Positions 53,801 through 63,219 of a stretch of DNA of 64,000 nucleotides are shown here, piece by piece; positions within the stretch are counted from its first letter, which is position 1, and every line of letters starts with the position of its first letter. Under the pieces are notes generated by a model, which saw nothing but the letters and a program-made list of their open reading frames with translations, did not search any database and was not told where the DNA came from. Both the position numbers and the translations under genes were made by a program. The stretch covers positions 124,001-188,000 of the forward strand of contig NZ_JAWMWG010000001.1 of NCBI RefSeq assembly GCF_037546065.1, read 5' to 3'. This stretch comes from Holzapfeliella saturejae (GTDB lineage: Bacteria > Bacillota > Bacilli > Lactobacillales > Lactobacillaceae).

Positions 53801-56800
53801 TTTCTGCTGAAATAGCGTTAGCATTTGCGACACTGGCCGCATTGGCTGCACTGCTTGCACTTGAGGCTGCTGTACCTGCATCCGCTTTTGCTTGGTCAGC
53901 AACTGTTGTGGCACTTGTTGCTGTACGGCTTGCACTTTGTGCTGTTGCATTTGCTTGACTTGCTTGTGCTGCTTCATCTGTTGCTTGACTTGCTTCATTT
54001 TTAACAACCGCATTATCTGGATATTGGTTGCTCAAACTATTAGCACTAGCTGCTGCACTTTGCGCTGTTGTATTAGCATCATTTGCACTTGTTGCCGCAT
54101 TTTGACCTACTGTGTTGGCACTATTTGCACTACTTGCATTGTCACTAGCTGATTTAGCATAGTTATCTGCTTGTATTGCAGTTGTATTAGCCGTTGTTAC
54201 AGCATTAGTTCCTTGATCTTGATTGGCAGTTGCTTGACTAGCAGCTGCTTCATGATCTTTGGCTGATTGGCTAGCTGTTTGAGCTGTTGCGTTTGCTTGG
54301 CTTGCTTGGTTAGCAGCTGATTCTGCTACAACTGCTGCACTTGAAGCTACTGTTGCTGCACTTGAGGCTGTATTTGTATAGCTTGTGGCACTTGCAGCAT
54401 CTGATTGTGCTTCAGCTACATAGCGTTGTGCATCTTGTTCGTTTCCAGCTTTTTCTGCTGAAATAGCGTTAGCATTTGCGACACTGGCCGCATTGGCTGC
54501 ACTGCTTGCACTTGAGGCTGCTGTACCTGCATCTGCTTTTGCTTGGTCAGCAACTGTTGTGGCACTTGTTGCTGTACGGCTTGCACTTTGTGCTGTTGCA
54601 TTTGCTTGACTTACTTGTGCTGCTTCATCTGTTGCTTGACTTGCTTCATTTTTAACAACCGCATTATCTGGATATTGGTTGCTCAAACTATTAGTACTAG
54701 CTGCTGCACTTTGCGCTATTGTATTAGCATCATTTGCACTTGTTGCCGCATTTTGACCTACTGTGTTGGCACTATTTGCACTACTTGCATTGTCACTAGC
54801 TGATTTAGCATAGTTATCTGCTTGTGTTGCAGTTGTATTAGCCGTTGTTACAGCATTAGTTCCTTGATCTTGATTGGCAGTTGCTTGACTAGCAGCTGCT
54901 TCATGATCTTTGGCTGATTGGCTAGCTGTTTGAGCTGTTGCGTTTGCTTGGCTTGCTTGGTTAGCAGCTGATTCTGCTACAGCTGCTGCACTTGAAGCTA
55001 CTGTTGCCGCACTTGAGGCTGTATTTGTATAGCTTGTGGCACTTGCAGCATCTGATTGTGCTTCAGCTACATAGCGTTGTGCATCTTGTTCGTTTCCAGC
55101 TTTTTCTGCTGAAATAGCGTTAGCATTTGCGACACTGGCCGCGTTGGCTGCACTGCTTGCACTTGAGGCTGCTGTACCTGCATCCGCTTTTGCTTGGTCA
55201 GCAACTGTTGTTGCACTTGTTGCTGTACGGCTTGCACTTTGTACTGTTGCATTTGCTTGACTTGCTTGTATTGCTTCATCTGTTGCTTGACTTGCTTCAT
55301 TTTTAACAACCGCATTATCTGGATATTGGTTGCTCAAACTATTAGCACTAGCTGCTGCACTTTGCGCTGTTGTATTAGCATCATTTGCACTTGTTGCCAC
55401 ATTTTGACCTACTGTGTTGGCACTATTTGCACTACTTGCATTGTCACTAGCTGATTTAGCATAGTTATCTGCTTGTGTTGCAGTTGTATTAGCCGTTGTT
55501 ACAGCATTAGTTCCTTGATCTTGATTGGCAGTTGCTTGACTAGCAGCTGCTTCATGATCTTTGGCTGATTGGCTAGCTGTTTGAGCTGTTGCGTTTGCTT
55601 GGCTTGCTTGGTTAGCAGCTGATTCTGCTACAGCTGCTGCACTTGAAGCTACTGTTGCCGCACTTGAGGCTGTATTTGTATAGCTTGTGGCACTTGCAGC
55701 ATCTGATTGTGCTTCAGCTACATAGCGTTGTGCATCTTGTTCGTTTCCAGCTTTTTCTGCTGAAATAGCGTTAGCATTTGCGACACTGGCCGCGTTGGCT
55801 GCACTGCTTGCACTTGAGGCTGCTGTACCTGCATCCGCTTTTGCTTGGTCAGCAACTGTTGTGGCACTTGTTGCTGTACGGCTTGCACTTTGTACTGTTG
55901 CATTTGCTTGACTTGCTTGTATTGCTTCATCTGTTGCTTGACTTGCTTCATTTTTAACAACCGCATTATCTGGATATTGGTTGCTCAAACTATTAGCACT
56001 AGCTGCTGCACTTTGCGCTGTTGTATTAGCATAATTTGCACTTGTTGCCGCATTTTGACCTACTGTGTTGGCACTATTTGCACTACTTGCATTGTCACTA
56101 GCTGATTTAGCATAGTTATCTGCTTGTGTTGCAGTTGTATTAGCCGTTGTTACAGCATTAGTTCCTTGATCTTGATTGGCAGTTGCTTGACTAGCAGCTG
56201 CTTCATGATTTTTGGCTGATTGGCTAGCTGTTTGAGCTGTTGCGTTTGCTTGGCTTGCTTGGTTAGCAGCTGATTCTGCTACAGCTGCTGCACTTGAAGC
56301 TACTGTTGCCGCACTTGAGGCTGTATTTGTATAGCTTGTGGCACTTGCAGCATCTGATTGTGCTTCAGCTACATAGCGTTGTGCATCTTGTTCGTTTCCA
56401 GCTTTTTCTGCTGAAATAGCGTTAGCATTTGCGACACTGGCCGCATTGGCTGCACTGCTTGCACTTGAGGCTGCTGTACCTGCATCCGCTTTTGCTTGGT
56501 CAGCAACTGTTGTGGCACTTGTTGCTGTACGGCTTGCACTTTGTACTGTTGCATTTGCTTGACTTGCTTGTATTGCTTCATCTGTTGCTTGACTTGCTTC
56601 ATTTTTAACAACCGCATTATCTGGATATTGGTTGCTCAAACTATTAGCACTAGCTGCTGCACTTTGCGCTGTTGTATTAGCATCATTTGCACTTGTTGCC
56701 GCATTTTGATCTACTGTGTTGGCACTATTTGCACTACTTGCATTGTCACTAGCTGATTTAGCATAGTTATCTGCTTGTGTTGCAGTTGTATTAGCCGTTG

Positions 56801-59800
56801 TTACAGCATTAGTTCCTTGATCTTGATTGGCAGTTGCTTGACTAGCAGCTGCTTCATGATTTTTGGCTGATTGGCTAGCTGTTTGAGCTGTTGCGTTTGC
56901 CTGGCTTGCTTGGTTAGCAGCTGATTCTGCTACAACTGCTGCACTTGAAGCTACTGTTGCTGCACTTGAGGCTGTATTTGTATAGCTTGTGGCACTTGCA
57001 GCATCTGATTGTGCTTCAGCTACATAGCGTTGGGCATCTTGTTCGTTTCCAGCTTTTTCTGCTGAAATAGCGTTAGCATTTGCGACACTGGCCGCATTGG
57101 CTGCACTGCTTGCACTTGAGGCTGCTGTACCTGCATCCGCTTTTGCTTGGTCAGCAACTGTTGTGGCACTTGTTGCTGTACGGCTTGCACTTTGTGCTGT
57201 TGCATTTGCTTGACTTACTTGTGCTGCTTCATCTGTTGCTTGACTTGCTTCATTTTTAACAACCGCATTATCTGGATATTGGTTGCTCAAACTATTAGTA
57301 CTAGCTGCTGCACTTTGCGCTATTGTATTAGCATCATTTGCACTTGTTGCCGCATTTTGACCTACTGTGTTGGCACTATTTGCACTACTTGCATTGTCAC
57401 TAGCTGATTTAGCATAGTTATCTGCTTGTGTTGCATTTGCTTGTGCTTGTGTTGCTGCAGTATTTGCTACAGAAATTTCATTTTCTGCTTGGGTGGCATC
57501 CTCATTTGCTTTGATAGCTGTTATTGCTGCATTTGATGCTGCTATTTTAGCGTTATTAGCATCTTTTGCTGCACTACCTGCGATTAATTCTGCACTTGAT
57601 GCTTGACTTGCTGCCATCGATACTTGATTTTGATTATCAACAGCTGTACTTGCTGCACTTTGTACAATTCCCATATAACTTACAGCAGCACTGTAATTAC
57701 CAGCACTTTCGGCTGAAATTGCGCTTGATTTTGCTGTGCTGGCCATTACCTCTGCACTACTTGCGTTTGATGCAGCTTGACGAGCACTTAAATATGCACT
57801 TGTAGCTGTATCTGCTGCACTTGTAGCTAAAACTGACGCGCTTGATGCTTTAGCTTGTTCATCAAAAGCTGTACTTGCTGCGCTCGAAGCTATACTTGCT
57901 GCGCTTGAAATAACTGTATTATCGAAATTTTCATTTGCTATACTTGCTGCATTTGATGCAGCATTACTTGCTGTATTCTTAGAATTATTAGCACTTACAT
58001 TAGCATCTTTTACATCGCTTGAGTCTTCACCAGCTTGATCAGCACTCGACTTAGCTTTTGCAACATAGCTTTGTGCGCTAAAGTTGGCATTGCTTGCCTG
58101 ATTGAAGGATGCGTTAGTCGTATCAGGTATATAATTGCTTCTCTTATTCATTACATCGTTAATATCTGATTGACTGAAGTTAAATGGATTTAGATGGCTA
58201 CTGATAACATAATGACCATTAATCTTATAGTTATTTATCTTTGTTAAATCAAATCCTTGAGGTAACGTAATACTATAAGGAATATCTTGCCCATCTTGCT
58301 GTATTGCATTTTGAATAATATCACTATATTTACTATTTAAATCCTGCTTGTCTTCTCTATTAGTTATTATGTTTGTGGATAAGGGACTCCCATTTTGATC
58401 AACTATTCCTAAATAAATGCTATTGGATGATTTATTATTTACAGGTGTTGAATTCAAAGTCTGCAAGTCTCCACTCACAATATAGTTTCCATTTCTGTCA
58501 ATGTCTAATTTTAATGTATTAGGTGTAAAACTAAAATCGGCAATTGACATAAACTCAACGTATTTTGTTTTAGTATTATCCGCAGCATTTGAATAATAAA
58601 AAATTGGACTACTACCGCTTGTACTATCTTGCATCCCTTGACCAGTTACTTGACCACCGCCCATGGGGATTGAAATATTGTGATAAGGTGTATAGGTGCC
58701 ATCGTGATTAACATTCACGTTATTAGCTGTCATGGACCCATTAGTAAATAATTGGCTTGCTGGTCCACTATTCTTGCCTAAATCAAATATAGCCCCCTTA
58801 GAACCTGGGTTGTTAACCAAAACGTTACTACCATTTAACAATGTCATATTTCCTGTACCATCAACAGTAGTTACTTTTATATTTGAATGGTTGTTTATGT
58901 TAACTGCACCTCCAGCGTACATAAGTGTACTGTTACTATCTGCTAAATGTTGACCAATAACATTTATCGTTCCCTCATCCACATTAACTTGACCACCAGC
59001 AATATCTACAGCATACAATGCATTTGAACTAGTATGCCCATCCATTGTTATGTTCAAGGAACCCCCTCTTATATTTAGAGTTCCTCCATTTTGATAATAA
59101 GCATTTGATAAATTTTTAGTTCCTCCGTTTTGACTGACATATTGATTTATCTGAGGTTTAATATTAACGGATGCACCTTGGTTAACATAGACATTATTAC
59201 TATTTTCTAAGTACATTCCTACTGCTACACTGTTTGAGGGTGTCGATGCACCACCAATATCATCACCAGAAGGATACAAGTCAACAATGGCTCCATCATC
59301 TATTATTACATCACCCGTACCTGTTATAGCTAAAGCTGTTCCAGAGTATGTTGACCCGATATAATGACTATTTTTAGTAAAAGTAATAGATGATATTTCC
59401 ATGTTTTCCTGCGTACTACCACTTTTTTTAGAAATATTACCTATCCCTACAGGTGCTTCACTATTAACAAAATCTGGTACATAGCGCTGGGGACCTTTAA
59501 CAGCGCTATCAGGTAAGTCGATACCGATATCTGTAGGAGAGTAATTCTGTCCGCCGTTAACTGTTAAAGTATTATATACGGTAACATTAGCATTTGTAGC
59601 ACTTATTAGCTGGGGACCTGTGTAAGTAACATTATCGTAAGAAATATTTCCCCCATTTTGTTTTTTCATCGGGCCATAAAAATTACCCCCATACATCGTT
59701 ATATTCTTTATATTCAAATCATTATTGGAATCATCAGTAAAAGTATATGGACCGTAATCAACAGTTTTTCCCTGTCCATCTATGGTCAAATTACCTGCCG

Positions 59801-60899
59801 TGAATTCTTGAACAATCTCTGGTTGATCAGAATACAATTCTCCATCACTTGCAACTGTTGACTTATAAATATTTGTCGGCCTACCATCTAATCCGTATCC
59901 TGTTTTCCCATTTATTCCGGTTGTCTCCCACATACTGATATTATTTAATATTTTTATAGCTTGGACGCTATTGTCTAAATAGCTTTGGTAGAGTTGAAAT
60001 GATGTTGAGACCAGCTTTACTTTCGTACTATCATAATATGACTTACCCAGATTATAAGATTGACTATACAGTGAGTCGGTCAAATCAGTGGAATTTGGCT
60101 TCAAATTGTTCCAGTCAGATAAAGTTATACTTGCAGGAAGTGGCGAACTATAATTTGTTCCATCTGTGAAACCTTTATAAGCTGCGTTGTAACCTGCTAC
60201 AAACTTTTCATCTTGGGTCTGATTTCCTTTATTGAATCGATTTTCTTTGAATGTTTGAATATCATCTAGACCTTCGTTGTACCCAACAACCGTAGGATTA
60301 TCACTGTTCCCTGATTCGTATCCTTTTTTAAACTGAGGTGAAGCATTTTCTGGTGGAATTTGAGATAGCTGACTTTTAGTTTGACCCATTATATATCCAC
60401 TAAATGCATCATTGTACCCCTGTATATATTCTGAAGTGTACTGATTATTAGGTTCTTGATTGGCTAATGGACTAGTAGTTAATCCCGTACTAGCTTCATA
60501 CTGACCATCTCTTTCTCCTTGATCAGCAGTCTGAGTCATATATGATGGCTGCGTTGTACTCATTAAATTCTCGTCAAATTTAGTACTAGAATTGTCATTT
60601 GTCTGAACTGAATCAGTTTCCAATTTACTTTTCTCACTAGATTTAGTGTTTGCACCTTGAGAAGATTTAGTAGTACTTGAACTTGGTTCACTCGCTAGAC
60701 TTTTTGAGTTCGAATTAGATGTTCCAGTTCTTAGTGTTTGTGTTGAAGATACCTGAGCAGCTGCAACAGGAACACTGTATGAAGCAATAGGGGTCCCAAG
60801 AAGTGCAAGCGTTGCAAGCGAAACAACAACCCACTGTTTTTTATGCTTTTTCATTACTTTTTTTTCATTAACTTTTTGGTATTGATTCTTATTATACAT
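50835..60899 (-). CDS. Giant Ser/Ala-rich secreted adhesin with 217-residue repeats
   Basis: 3354 residues. KxYKxGKxW-like signal (1-48, K-K-Q-W-V-V-V-S-L), Ser-rich part, and a Tyr/Gly segment with repeated G-Y-N-x-x-x-x-G motifs (about 150-260). The pectate-lyase-like adhesive domain (about 297-790) is homologous to that of the 2366-residue protein. From about 920 to 3100 there is an Ala/Ser/Thr/Asn-rich helical stalk with very few aromatic residues. It includes eight near-identical 217-residue repeats (about 1158-2893) between diverged edge copies. Three C-terminal modules (about 3146-3354; V-P-G-Y-x-V/I-R-x-W, ending W-I-x-x-x-Y-L) replace a sortase signal. ACGGAGG precedes the ATG. The Ser/Thr-rich stalk and nearby GtfA/B pair suggest O-glycosylation. 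Confidence 0.88.
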   Translation of the reverse strand: MYNKNQYQKVNEKKVMKKHKKQWVVVSLATLALLGTPIASYSVPVAAAQVSSTQTLRTGTSNSNSKSLASEPSSSTTKSSQGANTKSSEKSKLETDSVQTNDNSSTKFDENLMSTTQPSYMTQTADQGERDGQYEASTGLTTSPLANQEPNNQYTSEYIQGYNDAFSGYIMGQTKSQLSQIPPENASPQFKKGYESGNSDNPTVVGYNEGLDDIQTFKENRFNKGNQTQDEKFVAGYNAAYKGFTDGTNYSSPLPASITLSDWNNLKPNSTDLTDSLYSQSYNLGKSYYDSTKVKLVSTSFQLYQSYLDNSVQAIKILNNISMWETTGINGKTGYGLDGRPTNIYKSTVASDGELYSDQPEIVQEFTAGNLTIDGQGKTVDYGPYTFTDDSNNDLNIKNITMYGGNFYGPMKKQNGGNISYDNVTYTGPQLISATNANVTVYNTLTVNGGQNYSPTDIGIDLPDSAVKGPQRYVPDFVNSEAPVGIGNISKKSGSTQENMEISSITFTKNSHYIGSTYSGTALAITGTGDVIIDDGAIVDLYPSGDDIGGASTPSNSVAVGMYLENSNNVYVNQGASVNIKPQINQYVSQNGGTKNLSNAYYQNGGTLNIRGGSLNITMDGHTSSNALYAVDIAGGQVNVDEGTINVIGQHLADSNSTLMYAGGAVNINNHSNIKVTTVDGTGNMTLLNGSNVLVNNPGSKGAIFDLGKNSGPASQLFTNGSMTANNVNVNHDGTYTPYHNISIPMGGGQVTGQGMQDSTSGSSPIFYYSNAADNTKTKYVEFMSIADFSFTPNTLKLDIDRNGNYIVSGDLQTLNSTPVNNKSSNSIYLGIVDQNGSPLSTNIITNREDKQDLNSKYSDIIQNAIQQDGQDIPYSITLPQGFDLTKINNYKINGHYVISSHLNPFNFSQSDINDVMNKRSNYIPDTTNASFNQASNANFSAQSYVAKAKSSADQAGEDSSDVKDANVSANNSKNTASNAASNAASIANENFDNTVISSAASIASSAASTAFDEQAKASSASVLATSAADTATSAYLSARQAASNASSAEVMASTAKSSAISAESAGNYSAAVSYMGIVQSAASTAVDNQNQVSMAASQASSAELIAGSAAKDANNAKIAASNAAITAIKANEDATQAENEISVANTAATQAQANATQADNYAKSASDNASSANSANTVGQNAATSANDANTIAQSAAASTNSLSNQYPDNAVVKNEASQATDEAAQVSQANATAQSASRTATSATTVADQAKADAGTAASSASSAANAASVANANAISAEKAGNEQDAQRYVAEAQSDAASATSYTNTASSAATVASSAAVVAESAANQASQANATAQTASQSAKNHEAAASQATANQDQGTNAVTTANTTATQADNYAKSASDNASSANSANTVDQNAATSANDANTTAQSAAASANSLSNQYPDNAVVKNEASQATDEAIQASQANATVQSASRTATSATTVADQAKADAGTAASSASSAANAASVANANAISAEKAGNEQDAQRYVAEAQSDAASATSYTNTASSAATVASSAAAVAESAANQASQANATAQTASQSAKNHEAAASQATANQDQGTNAVTTANTTATQADNYAKSASDNASSANSANTVGQNAATSANYANTTAQSAAASANSLSNQYPDNAVVKNEASQATDEAIQASQANATVQSASRTATSATTVADQAKADAGTAASSASSAANAASVANANAISAEKAGNEQDAQRYVAEAQSDAASATSYTNTASSAATVASSAAAVAESAANQASQANATAQTASQSAKDHEAAASQATANQDQGTNAVTTANTTATQADNYAKSASDNASSANSANTVGQNVATSANDANTTAQSAAASANSLSNQYPDNAVVKNEASQATDEAIQASQANATVQSASRTATSATTVADQAKADAGTAASSASSAANAASVANANAISAEKAGNEQDAQRYVAEAQSDAASATSYTNTASSAATVASSAAAVAESAANQASQANATAQTASQSAKDHEAAASQATANQDQGTNAVTTANTTATQADNYAKSASDNASSANSANTVGQNAATSANDANTIAQSAAASTNSLSNQYPDNAVVKNEASQATDEAAQVSQANATAQSASRTATSATTVADQAKADAGTAASSASSAANAASVANANAISAEKAGNEQDAQRYVAEAQSDAASATSYTNTASSAATVASSAAVVAESAANQASQANATAQTASQSAKDHEAAASQATANQDQGTNAVTTANTTAIQADNYAKSASDNASSANSANTVGQNAATSANDANTTAQSAAASANSLSNQYPDNAVVKNEASQATDEAAQASQANATAQSASRTATSATTVADQAKADAGTAASSASSAANAASVANANAISAEKAGNEQDAQRYVAEAQSDAASATSYTNTASSAATVASSAAVVAESAANQASQANATAQTASQSAKDHEAAASQATANQDQGTNAVTTANTTATQADNYAKSASDNASSANSANTVGQNAATSANDANTIAQSAAASTNSLSNQYPDNAVVKNEASQATDEAAQVSQANATAQSASRTATSATTVADQAKADAGTAASSASSAANAASVTNANAISAEKAGNEQDAQRYVAEAQSDAASATSYTNTASSAATVASSAAVVAESAANQASQANATAQTASQSAKDHEAAASQATANQDQGTNAVTTANTTAIQADNYAKSASDNASSANSANTVGQNAATSANDANTTAQSAAASANSLSNQYPDNAVVKNEASQATDEAAQASQANATAQSASRTATSATTVADQAKADAGTAASSASSAANAASVANANAISAEKAGNEQDAQRYVAEAQSDAASATSYTNTASSAATVASSAAVVAESAANQASQANATAQTASQSAKDHEAAASQALKNLEKGYGVVNEANTNANNAQDYAQSAKYSASQATESSKDTSAANEDISRSVNTVNQVTKDTNDLAKQYPNDFVIKSAASQAQSDAQVVANASQQATSATNKAESAVIIANQAKADAITAASNVISAATAASEADANAVSAANAGDEGKAESYVVAAENDNQEAVSYTSQARDAASMASSAASVASQASQLAQVQLGLANVALSDSQNAFSKAKSRSSLYWQNDDYGFDVGISDAKKGIPRDVSNESLDFQKSYQEGYNQYIQENLKIVTVNYVPGYSVRIWDIGENNAPEPGELVESGENIQVSNEIKFVDGTKYTKIYGRFSGQWIQTQYLQAENQKQVHYVPGYGIRTWHFTDDNTGVMNNHYIESGQSVNLTGFSKIIDGVKYVQIGDVAKDIWIEAKYLNVPQEKKVNYSPEYGVQNWQEVEQNGKKVMVGISDSYTHSDSPVSVFDTKMIDGIWYSEIDSPDSNIWIQSQYLK
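52219..57426 (-). repeat. Eight tandem 651-bp repeats in the adhesin stalk
   Basis: Eight in-frame units of 651 bp (217 residues) at strict periodicity, with only scattered substitutions. Variant residues define types. Units 1, 5 and 7 share T-I-A-Q and A-A-Q-V-S; units 2-4 share A-I-Q-A-S and A-T-V-Q; units 6 and 8 share T-T-A-Q with A-A-Q-A-S. So units 5-6 and 7-8 are copies of one 1302-bp block. The last ~70 bases of unit 8 diverge into a degenerate ninth copy. Confidence 0.92.
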
Positions 60900-61083
60900 A
60901 AATGCTTACCTCCGTAGGCTTCAACTTACAATCTAATTATTTAAAGTCGATACTTTATGTCACCAGTCTAGTCCTATGGTGATTATTAGTAAATTATTTG
61001 GTCCTCAAATCACCAATAGTTTCTCTTAATTTGTTTATGGTTTATAATAATATGATATATGTACTATTTTGATAGGAGATTTT
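60900..61083. promoter_or_regulatory. Divergent region upstream of the giant adhesin
   Basis: 184 bases with no gene. It holds AATTATTTGGT (60992-61002), shared with the other giant's upstream region, enclosed by an inverted repeat GGTGATT (60978-60984) / AATCACC (61008-61014). A weak minus-strand promoter may lie nearer the gene (GTGACA with AT-rich -10). The rightward gene has AGGAG at 61075-61079. Confidence 0.4.
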
Positions 61084-61680
61084 ATGAACAAACGCGTTTT
61101 AACTACTGTCTTCATTTATATTACAATCATTGTTTTACTTCTGCTTTCTATGATTATCAGTTTAAATACAGCCAGCCGTATTTTAAAAACCAAGTCGATT
61201 GAACAACAATTTGGACAATCACATATTTTAGACTTAAAAGATCAATTATCATCAAAACAGCAAACAATAAACACCTCTAATAATAATGAGCCCATATTGT
61301 TAAGTTCACATTTTTACGCTATAAAGTCCGATAAATTGGAAACTAGCGGAGACTATCATAATATTAAAGCCGATCTTTCAATTTTTAATACAAGCAACCA
61401 TTTAGTGGGACATTTTACAGTCTTGAATAGTTTTTTTGTCGCAAACAATCATGTTTCTATAGTCGATATCACAAACGTCAACAGTGAATTGCAACCCTGG
61501 TTTATTCAGTATGGCGGTTATGGACCAGCTTTAAAAACAAATTATAATGTCACCGCTTCTTTTTCGTTTCAAGCTTGGATTAGCAGTTTTTCTGAAAAGG
61601 ATTTTACAATAACAGCTAATACTACTCTGAATGTCGATAAAAGTCATACAATTGAGTGGGTAATATCGGACTTCTATTAA
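61084..61680 (+). CDS. Membrane-anchored extracytoplasmic protein, unknown
   Basis: 198 residues from the ATG at 61084, with AGGAG 5 bases upstream. One hydrophobic helix (about 8-30) follows M-N-K-R. The rest is polar and beta-rich, lies outside the membrane, and has no cysteine lipobox or known motif. It is divergent from the giant adhesin and shares its regulatory gap, so co-regulation is possible. Not recognised as any family. Confidence 0.6.
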   Translation: MNKRVLTTVFIYITIIVLLLLSMIISLNTASRILKTKSIEQQFGQSHILDLKDQLSSKQQTINTSNNNEPILLSSHFYAIKSDKLETSGDYHNIKADLSIFNTSNHLVGHFTVLNSFFVANNHVSIVDITNVNSELQPWFIQYGGYGPALKTNYNVTASFSFQAWISSFSEKDFTITANTTLNVDKSHTIEWVISDFY

Positions 61681-61797
61681 TTATCCAATATAGCTGTCAT
61701 TTCAACTTTAAACTAATTTTTAGCTTTTACTTTCATTAAAGTTACCTGTAAAATAATTAACACTATATTAAATAAATTTGAAAGGATTGTCTGAACC

Positions 61798-63144
61798 TTG
61801 AATTCGAATCGCTTATCACTTAAAAACACCATTTACATTGGATTATTATTATTTGGAATCTTCTTTGGTGCTGGTAATGTTATTTTTCCAATTTCTATGG
61901 GGCAACAAGCTGGATTCAACACACCCATGGCGACAGCCGGATTTTTAGTCACCTCTGTTGGGTTTTCACTACTGGGTGTCTTGAGTGTCACTTTTATTAA
62001 AGAAACTGGCCTTTATGAAATTGCTAGAAAAGTAAACAAGCCTTATGCTTATTTGTTTACCATCATTGTCTTTTTAATTTTAGGACCTTTGTTTGCAACT
62101 CCGAGATTAGCGACAACATCTTTTGAAGTTGGGATTCAACCACTTATTGGTACTGATTTATCAAAACCTGTTTTAGCTATTTTCTCCATTGCTTTTTTTG
62201 CTTTAACTTTTATTTTGGCTTTAAGACCTGCTAAATTAATGACTTATATTGGTAAATACCTCACACCTTTATTTCTGATTTTGCTAGGTATCTTATTATT
62301 ATTTGCTTTTATTAACCCGATGGGAAATCTAAGTCATGGCCCACAAGCAACCTACCAATCAGGTAGCTTTTTTACAGGATTTTTAGAAGGTTATAACACC
62401 ATGGATGCATTGGGAGCACAATTAATGGCGTTTATCGTCATTAATGCGATTAAAGAATTAGGCATTACGGAGCCTAAACAAATTGCAAAAGAGCTCACCA
62501 AGTCAAGCGTGGTCTTCATTGTGGTCATGAGTGTTATCTACATCTTGTTAGCTTTAATGGGAGCTTTAAGTCTGGGTACACTTTCGCCTGCTGCTAATGG
62601 TGGAGCTGCTTTAGCTCAAATTGCAACTCATTATTTAGGCCGTCTAGGAAATGTTTTACTAGCGGCTATCATTATCGTAGCTTGCCTGAAAACAGCAATT
62701 GGCTTAATTATGGCGTTTGGTGAAACCATGAATCATCTTTTCCCTAAAGTTTCTTACCAAACTTTTATCGCCATTGCTTGTATCTTACCTGCCCTTTTTG
62801 CCAATATTGGGTTAACTAACATTATTGCTTATTCTGTTCCAGCATTAATGTTTATCTTTCCATTGGCATTGGTTTTAATTTTTGTGGCTTTATTAACTCC
62901 TCTAGTCGGTGATCACAGAATTTTATACCAAACCACAACATTATTTGTCTTAATTCCAGCTATTATGGATGGACTAAATAATTTGCCAAAATTTTTAAGG
63001 ACAGAAACAATCACATCTTTAGTTGAGGGGTACCATGCTATTATTCCATTTAGTTCAATTGGACTAGGTTGGGTTGTCCCAGCAATTATTGGATACATTT
63101 TTGGATTAATTATTTTAGCTACAACGCAAAAAAGCAAGGCTTAA
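61798..63144 (+). CDS. brnQ: Branched-chain amino acid:cation symporter (BrnQ)
   Basis: 448 residues, twelve membrane helices, LIVCS family. F-F-G-A-G-N-V-I-F-P near the start, A-T-P-R-L-A-T-T-S-F, and G-Y-N-T-M-D-A-L in the middle are family hallmarks. It imports Leu, Ile and Val with Na+ or H+. Start is TTG with GAAAGGA upstream; it begins M-N-S-N-R-L like the broken copy at 49.3-50.7 kb. This is the only intact brnQ in the window and it carries its own terminator. Confidence 0.9.
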   Translation: MNSNRLSLKNTIYIGLLLFGIFFGAGNVIFPISMGQQAGFNTPMATAGFLVTSVGFSLLGVLSVTFIKETGLYEIARKVNKPYAYLFTIIVFLILGPLFATPRLATTSFEVGIQPLIGTDLSKPVLAIFSIAFFALTFILALRPAKLMTYIGKYLTPLFLILLGILLLFAFINPMGNLSHGPQATYQSGSFFTGFLEGYNTMDALGAQLMAFIVINAIKELGITEPKQIAKELTKSSVVFIVVMSVIYILLALMGALSLGTLSPAANGGAALAQIATHYLGRLGNVLLAAIIIVACLKTAIGLIMAFGETMNHLFPKVSYQTFIAIACILPALFANIGLTNIIAYSVPALMFIFPLALVLIFVALLTPLVGDHRILYQTTTLFVLIPAIMDGLNNLPKFLRTETITSLVEGYHAIIPFSSIGLGWVVPAIIGYIFGLIILATTQKSKA

Positions 63145-63158
63145 TGCCTTGCTTTTTT
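63127..63158 (+). terminator. brnQ terminator
   Basis: Stem AAAAAAGCAAGGC / GCCTTGCTTTTTT with loop TTAAT, overlapping the brnQ end. Confidence 0.88.
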
Positions 63159-63219
63159 ATTTAGTATTTATCAAATATGATAAAATGAGTTAAACGATTA
63201 TCAGAAATGAGGTCTGATT

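Noticed and set aside
52219..57426. Antisense and out-of-frame reading frames recurring every 651 bp (86 and 82 residues)
   Set aside because: They recur only because the repeat recurs, are Cys- or Gln-rich shadows of the Ala/Ser codons, and have no ribosome binding sites.
27344..60899. Periodic repeats as a CRISPR array or satellite
   Set aside because: The periods are 486 and 651 bp, in frame and coding; there are no short direct repeats with unique spacers and no cas genes.
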